Below the pieces are notes generated by a model, which saw only the letters and a list, made by a program, of their open reading frames with translations, made no database searches and was not told the DNA's origin. A stretch of 7,665 nucleotides of DNA from assembly GCA_903881535.1 (NCBI GenBank), contig CAIRTT010000669.1, positions 1-7,665 on the forward strand, given 5' to 3'. The stretch is from an uncultured Armatimonadota bacterium (GTDB taxonomy: Bacteria > Armatimonadota > Armatimonadia > Armatimonadales > Armatimonadaceae). This document shows positions 5,819 through 7,665 of this stretch, in pieces (positions within the stretch are counted from its first letter, which is position 1; every line of letters begins with the position of its first letter). Position numbers and translations under genes: made by a program.

Positions 5819-6715
5819 ATGCAACCAACGCCGGGAAATCCGCTCCGAACAAACCTCCGGCGGGGCCGCTTGGCTGAAGAAAAGCGGGAGATGCCGTGGC
5901 TCTACCCGGCACGCTCTGTTCAATCCATTAAGCTCACTGTACAAGTTGGAGAAATCCGTCTGCAGGTCAACAATGGCGCGAAAACCCTCTCCATGAAAAC
6001 GACGCGTATCGTCAAGGCGAAGCGCCGTGAGATTGCCCGTGCCCTCCTCGATGATTCCCAGGAGCTCGTTGAGTTTGGCGATCGTACCGTGACGCTGACC
6101 GACCGGTTGCCATCGTATGCAATCGATGCCAAAGAAGAAGCCGATGTCCGCTTGATCATCGAGATCATTGCCCCTCCAGGCCTGACTATCAGTACCAGCA
6201 TCATCCAGGGAGAAACCAACCTCCAAGGCGACTTTGCCTACCTGACTTGTCGCTCCGAATCCGGCCCCGTCCGCCTCAAAGAACTAAAAATCCGCAAGAG
6301 CGCCGTGGTCACTGTGGGCACTGGCAATGTTGAAATGGATGGATCGGTTGGCGACCTCACCATTTCCGTGAACAGCGGAGACATTAAGTGCGACCGCATC
6401 ACATTCGTTGAAGCATCCCAGTGCACGCTTCAAACACAGCGCGGCATCCTAAAAGCAGTCTTCACCAAGCTCCCAAAGACCGAGCTACTTTGCCAAAGCG
6501 GCAGCGGCGATGTTACCGTTCAGGTCCCAGGAAATAGCAAAATGCTCGCGACCGTGCTGACCGCAAATGGCAAGGCGCGCTGTGCGTGGAATATCCCAAA
6601 GAGCAACCGTGCCCTCGGTGATATGGGGGCTGTCTACGCAGGGATGGTCAATGGAGGCGGTACCACAGTGCAGATTCAAACTGCCGTTGGTAATGCCACA
6701 TTGGACAAAACCTAA
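5819..6715 (+). CDS. DUF4097-like beta-repeat protein, function unknown
   Basis: A 298-residue protein without signal peptide or membrane segment, so probably cytoplasmic if this start is right. After a basic, Pro-containing N-terminus (1-35) the rest is mainly alternating beta-strand sequence. It contains Gly-Asn and Gly-Asp turns such as VGTGNVEMDGSVGDLTISV (166-184), NSGDIK (185-190) and QSGSGDVTVQVPG (226-238). This stacked pattern resembles the putative-adhesin DUF4097 beta-solenoid. A short charged helix-like stretch lies at about 66-85. Despite the Pfam label, DUF4097 proteins are often not shown to be adhesins, and the lack of a secretion signal argues against a surface role. The ATG at 5819 is chosen as the first in frame; ATG 5891 (Met25) is possible but has its purine run too close. 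It is followed three bases later by the transporter gene, suggesting co-expression. Confidence 0.7.
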   Translation: MQPTPGNPLRTNLRRGRLAEEKREMPWLYPARSVQSIKLTVQVGEIRLQVNNGAKTLSMKTTRIVKAKRREIARALLDDSQELVEFGDRTVTLTDRLPSYAIDAKEEADVRLIIEIIAPPGLTISTSIIQGETNLQGDFAYLTCRSESGPVRLKELKIRKSAVVTVGTGNVEMDGSVGDLTISVNSGDIKCDRITFVEASQCTLQTQRGILKAVFTKLPKTELLCQSGSGDVTVQVPGNSKMLATVLTANGKARCAWNIPKSNRALGDMGAVYAGMVNGGGTTVQIQTAVGNATLDKT

Positions 6716-6718
6716 GGC

Positions 6719-7665
6719 ATGCTGAAACGATTTCCCTCTCCTCTCCCGGGTGTTTCCTGGGAGAAGTGCATATTTCTGGGTCTGATGATGGCCTTCATCA
6801 CAGGCAGCTTTGGCATCATCCAGCCCTACACAAACCCCTACCTCCTCGCCGCCGGACTCACTAAATGGGAAATCAACCTAGTCGCCGGTATCGCGTTGCT
6901 GTCCGGGATGGTCGTACAGCCCCTGATCGGCCGCCTTTCAGATACATGGGATGCCCGTAAGCCACTTATCCTAGGCGCAGCGATCGTCGCAGCCATCGCG
7001 TACAGCCTCTTTCCCATCTCAAACTCGTTCACCATCCTGCTGATTCTCTCGATCTTCGGCACAAATGGATTCACGTACCTGAACACTGTGTCTGGCGTCA
7101 TCATCGGACGCATTGCCGGTCCCGCACGCAGCGGCGGCGCCTATACACGCTTTCGGGTGCTGGGAAGCATCACGTACATCATCGTGGCTGTCGTTTGCGG
7201 CAAGCTCCTGCCAAACCGTGGGATGCTAACTGCGGCAGACCTCCAGCCCATTTTCATCATCGGACCAGTCATCTACATTTTGATCGGTCTGCTCTCAACG
7301 CGTATTCCTGATCCAAAAAAGGGAACCATTGTCCACGACTTGGTGACCAGTGATGACGCATCTGAGCAGGCATCAAAGGTTCATAACAGCCAGCCGATGC
7401 CTAAGCTGATTCCACCCTTTTTACTGGCCTTTGCGTTTTACCAAGGTGCGCTTTACGGCGTTTCCGCCAACCTCCCGATCTACCTGACCGAGGTCCTGCA
7501 CGCGAAACCATCCGATCTGGGGGTGTTCTTTGCCTTTGGCGTCGTAACGGAAGTCTTGGTTATGTTTCAGGTTGGGAAGTTTACAGATCGTACGGGGCGT
7601 CGCCCGGCGCTCTTATTCGCATTCTGCCTACTTCCCCTCCGCCTGATTGCCTACAACTTCGCTCC
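6719..7665 (+). CDS. Major facilitator superfamily transporter (partial, 3' end outside window)
   Basis: The first 315 residues of a polytopic transporter, about three quarters of a typical 400-residue MFS protein. The first helix starts near residue 17. The loop 2-3 signature motif A is seen as GRLSDTWDARKP (71-82). Its second-half counterpart GKFTDRTGRRP (286-296) follows the eighth helix, as expected from the internal duplication. A hydrophilic central loop at about 196-227, rich in Asp, Ser and Lys, separates the two halves. The general look (N-terminal IQPYTNPYLLAAG, later GALYGVSANLPIYL) is closest to sugar or nucleoside proton symporters and uncharacterised MFS_1 permeases. The substrate cannot be told. 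The ATG lies three bases after the preceding stop, with AAGG only one base upstream of it, so translation probably depends on coupling to the DUF4097-like gene. Confidence 0.9.
   Translation, partial: MLKRFPSPLPGVSWEKCIFLGLMMAFITGSFGIIQPYTNPYLLAAGLTKWEINLVAGIALLSGMVVQPLIGRLSDTWDARKPLILGAAIVAAIAYSLFPISNSFTILLILSIFGTNGFTYLNTVSGVIIGRIAGPARSGGAYTRFRVLGSITYIIVAVVCGKLLPNRGMLTAADLQPIFIIGPVIYILIGLLSTRIPDPKKGTIVHDLVTSDDASEQASKVHNSQPMPKLIPPFLLAFAFYQGALYGVSANLPIYLTEVLHAKPSDLGVFFAFGVVTEVLVMFQVGKFTDRTGRRPALLFAFCLLPLRLIAYNFA

Overview
This is a bacterial chromosomal window of roughly 55-60% GC, densely packed with housekeeping genes. I see no rRNA, tRNA, insertion sequence, phage gene or CRISPR array. The phylum cannot be fixed from the sequence. 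The gene order (truB-ribF, a spliced-in histidine block, a DUF92 gene divergent from truB) and the protein style would fit an uncultured lineage such as Armatimonadota, but that is a low-confidence guess.

Left part (1-4785, minus strand): a compact cluster read right to left. The order is truB (tRNA pseudouridine-55 synthase), ribF (bifunctional riboflavin kinase/FAD synthetase), a class I SAM-dependent methyltransferase, hisB (imidazoleglycerol-phosphate dehydratase only), hisH (glutaminase subunit of IGP synthase), hisA (ProFAR isomerase), and a small coiled-coil protein cut by the window edge. Genes overlap by a few bases or are separated by about 20 bases, so one transcript is likely. HisA makes the substrate (PRFAR) of the HisH/HisF synthase, and HisB acts on that enzyme's product. 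These are consecutive steps of histidine synthesis, but hisF is not within the window.

Middle (4786-4930): a 145-base divergent intergenic region that must hold the leftward truB promoter and the rightward promoter. It contains a palindrome and a helically phased repeat.

Right part (4931-7665, plus strand): a DUF92/VTE6-type integral membrane protein, then after 72 bases a protein with DUF4097-like beta repeats, and three bases after it a major facilitator superfamily transporter cut by the right edge. The last two are probably co-transcribed.

I found no convincing undescribed multi-gene system. The points most worth a second look are the lone methyltransferase inside the truB-ribF-his cluster, the coiled-coil protein directly after hisA, the DUF4097-like/MFS pair, and two starts without a Shine-Dalgarno sequence that have a -10-like hexamer five bases upstream.
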